Below are positions 21,267-21,404 of a stretch of DNA of 21,404 nucleotides, in pieces. The notes beneath the pieces were generated by a model, which saw nothing but the letters and a program-made list of their open reading frames with translations, did not search any database and was not told where the DNA came from. Source of the DNA: a virus; IMG/VR virus record IMGVR_UViG_3300046011_001449, positions 1-21,404 of that record. The stretch is one strand, 5' to 3'. A program made the position numbers and the translations under genes. The number at the start of each line of letters is the position of its first letter. Position 1 is the first letter of the stretch.

Positions 21267-21334
21267 CTGGAAGCTATTGAGAAAATCTTATCAATGCCAC
21301 TCTTTCACGACTTCCAGCGTGTTTGAGTGGCATT
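21267..21334 (+). promoter_or_regulatory. Structured 5' leader RNA 2 (same architecture as leader 1)
   Basis: S2: AATGCCACTC (21293-21302) with GAGTGGCATT (21325-21334), 10 bp perfect. P3 nested inside: CACG (21306-21309) with CGTG (21318-21321), leaving an 8-nt loop ACTTCCAG (21310-21317). S1: CTGGAAG (21267-21273) at the 5' end is complementary to CTTCCAG (21311-21317), which lies in that loop. S1 and S2 are interleaved. Internal loops of three T on each side separate S2 and P3. The element ends 16 nt before the ATG at 21351. Confidence 0.75.
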
Positions 21335-21350
21335 AACCTTTTATGTACTT

Positions 21351-21404
21351 ATGGAATATAAAATTTCAGTTTTTAAAGACCTTTTAAAATCTAAAGATGT
21401 ACCC
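21351..21404 (+). CDS. VirE-N-like primase/replication protein, N-terminal start (3' end outside window)
   Basis: Eighteen codons are visible: MEYKISVFKDLLKSKDVP. The 'ISVFK.....k.vp' beginning is familiar from Bacteroidota phage and island proteins with a VirE N-terminal (BT4734-like) domain, usually joined to primase or helicase regions. ATG 21351 is chosen over ATG 21343, whose frame closes after 13 residues. With so few residues the family is a guess supported by the SSB-like neighbour. Confidence 0.5.
   Translation, partial: MEYKISVFKDLLKSKDVP

Overview
The window reads as a slice of a tailed phage or prophage from the Bacteroidota, most likely a Flavobacterium-type host. It is AT-rich and no Shine-Dalgarno sites were evident; starts sit behind A-rich leaders. 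Recognisable promoters have the Bacteroidota -7 box TAnnTTTG. The protein families seen (XkdF-type protease, Bacteroidota phage fibre, VirE-N-like start) fit the same host group. No integrase, repressor, terminase, tRNA or CRISPR array is visible, so temperate or virulent lifestyle cannot be decided. No sheath gene is present, and a 668-residue tape measure suggests a siphovirus with a tail of roughly 100 nm.

Positions 1-16202 are a late operon on the + strand with stops and starts often overlapping (ATGA, TAATG). It runs: end of a WGWY-motif protein, tail-terminator-like protein, gp10-like protein, two large tail-tip proteins, tape measure, XkdF-like protease fused to a scaffold-like tail, major capsid protein, tail-tube-like protein (bracketed by two intrinsic terminators), small beta protein, portal with an extra C-terminal domain, head-tail connector, BppU-like protein, tail fibre, membrane/holin candidates and a CHAP endolysin. 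The order is unusual: tail genes and tape measure come before protease and capsid, and the portal comes after the capsid.

Positions 16215-18130 carry a promoter, a calcineurin-like metallophosphoesterase, a small basic protein, a predicted unimolecular spanin (lipobox plus C-terminal membrane helix) and a small ORF ending in a terminator. Positions 18181-18582 hold three small genes on the - strand, convergent with the lysis region.

From 18642 the + strand resumes with a promoter and a train of very small genes, then a replication-type region: a 147-residue protein, a 233-residue protein with an SSB-like acidic C-terminal tail, a strong terminator, about 400 bp of repeat-rich non-coding DNA, and the start of a VirE-N-like primase/replication protein cut by the window end.

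The most interesting signal is in RNA. The leaders of the 147-residue gene (19638-19712) and of the VirE-N-like gene (21267-21334) share almost no sequence but fold into the same three-helix architecture: a 10-bp stem, a small internal loop, a 4-5 bp stem and an 8-nt apical loop, with that apical loop complementary to the first nucleotides of the transcript. Both lie directly behind a TATATTTG promoter and both end exactly 16 nt before the ATG. This looks like an undescribed early-gene translational or attenuation element; the nearby SSB-like protein is a natural candidate ligand, by analogy with T4 gp32.
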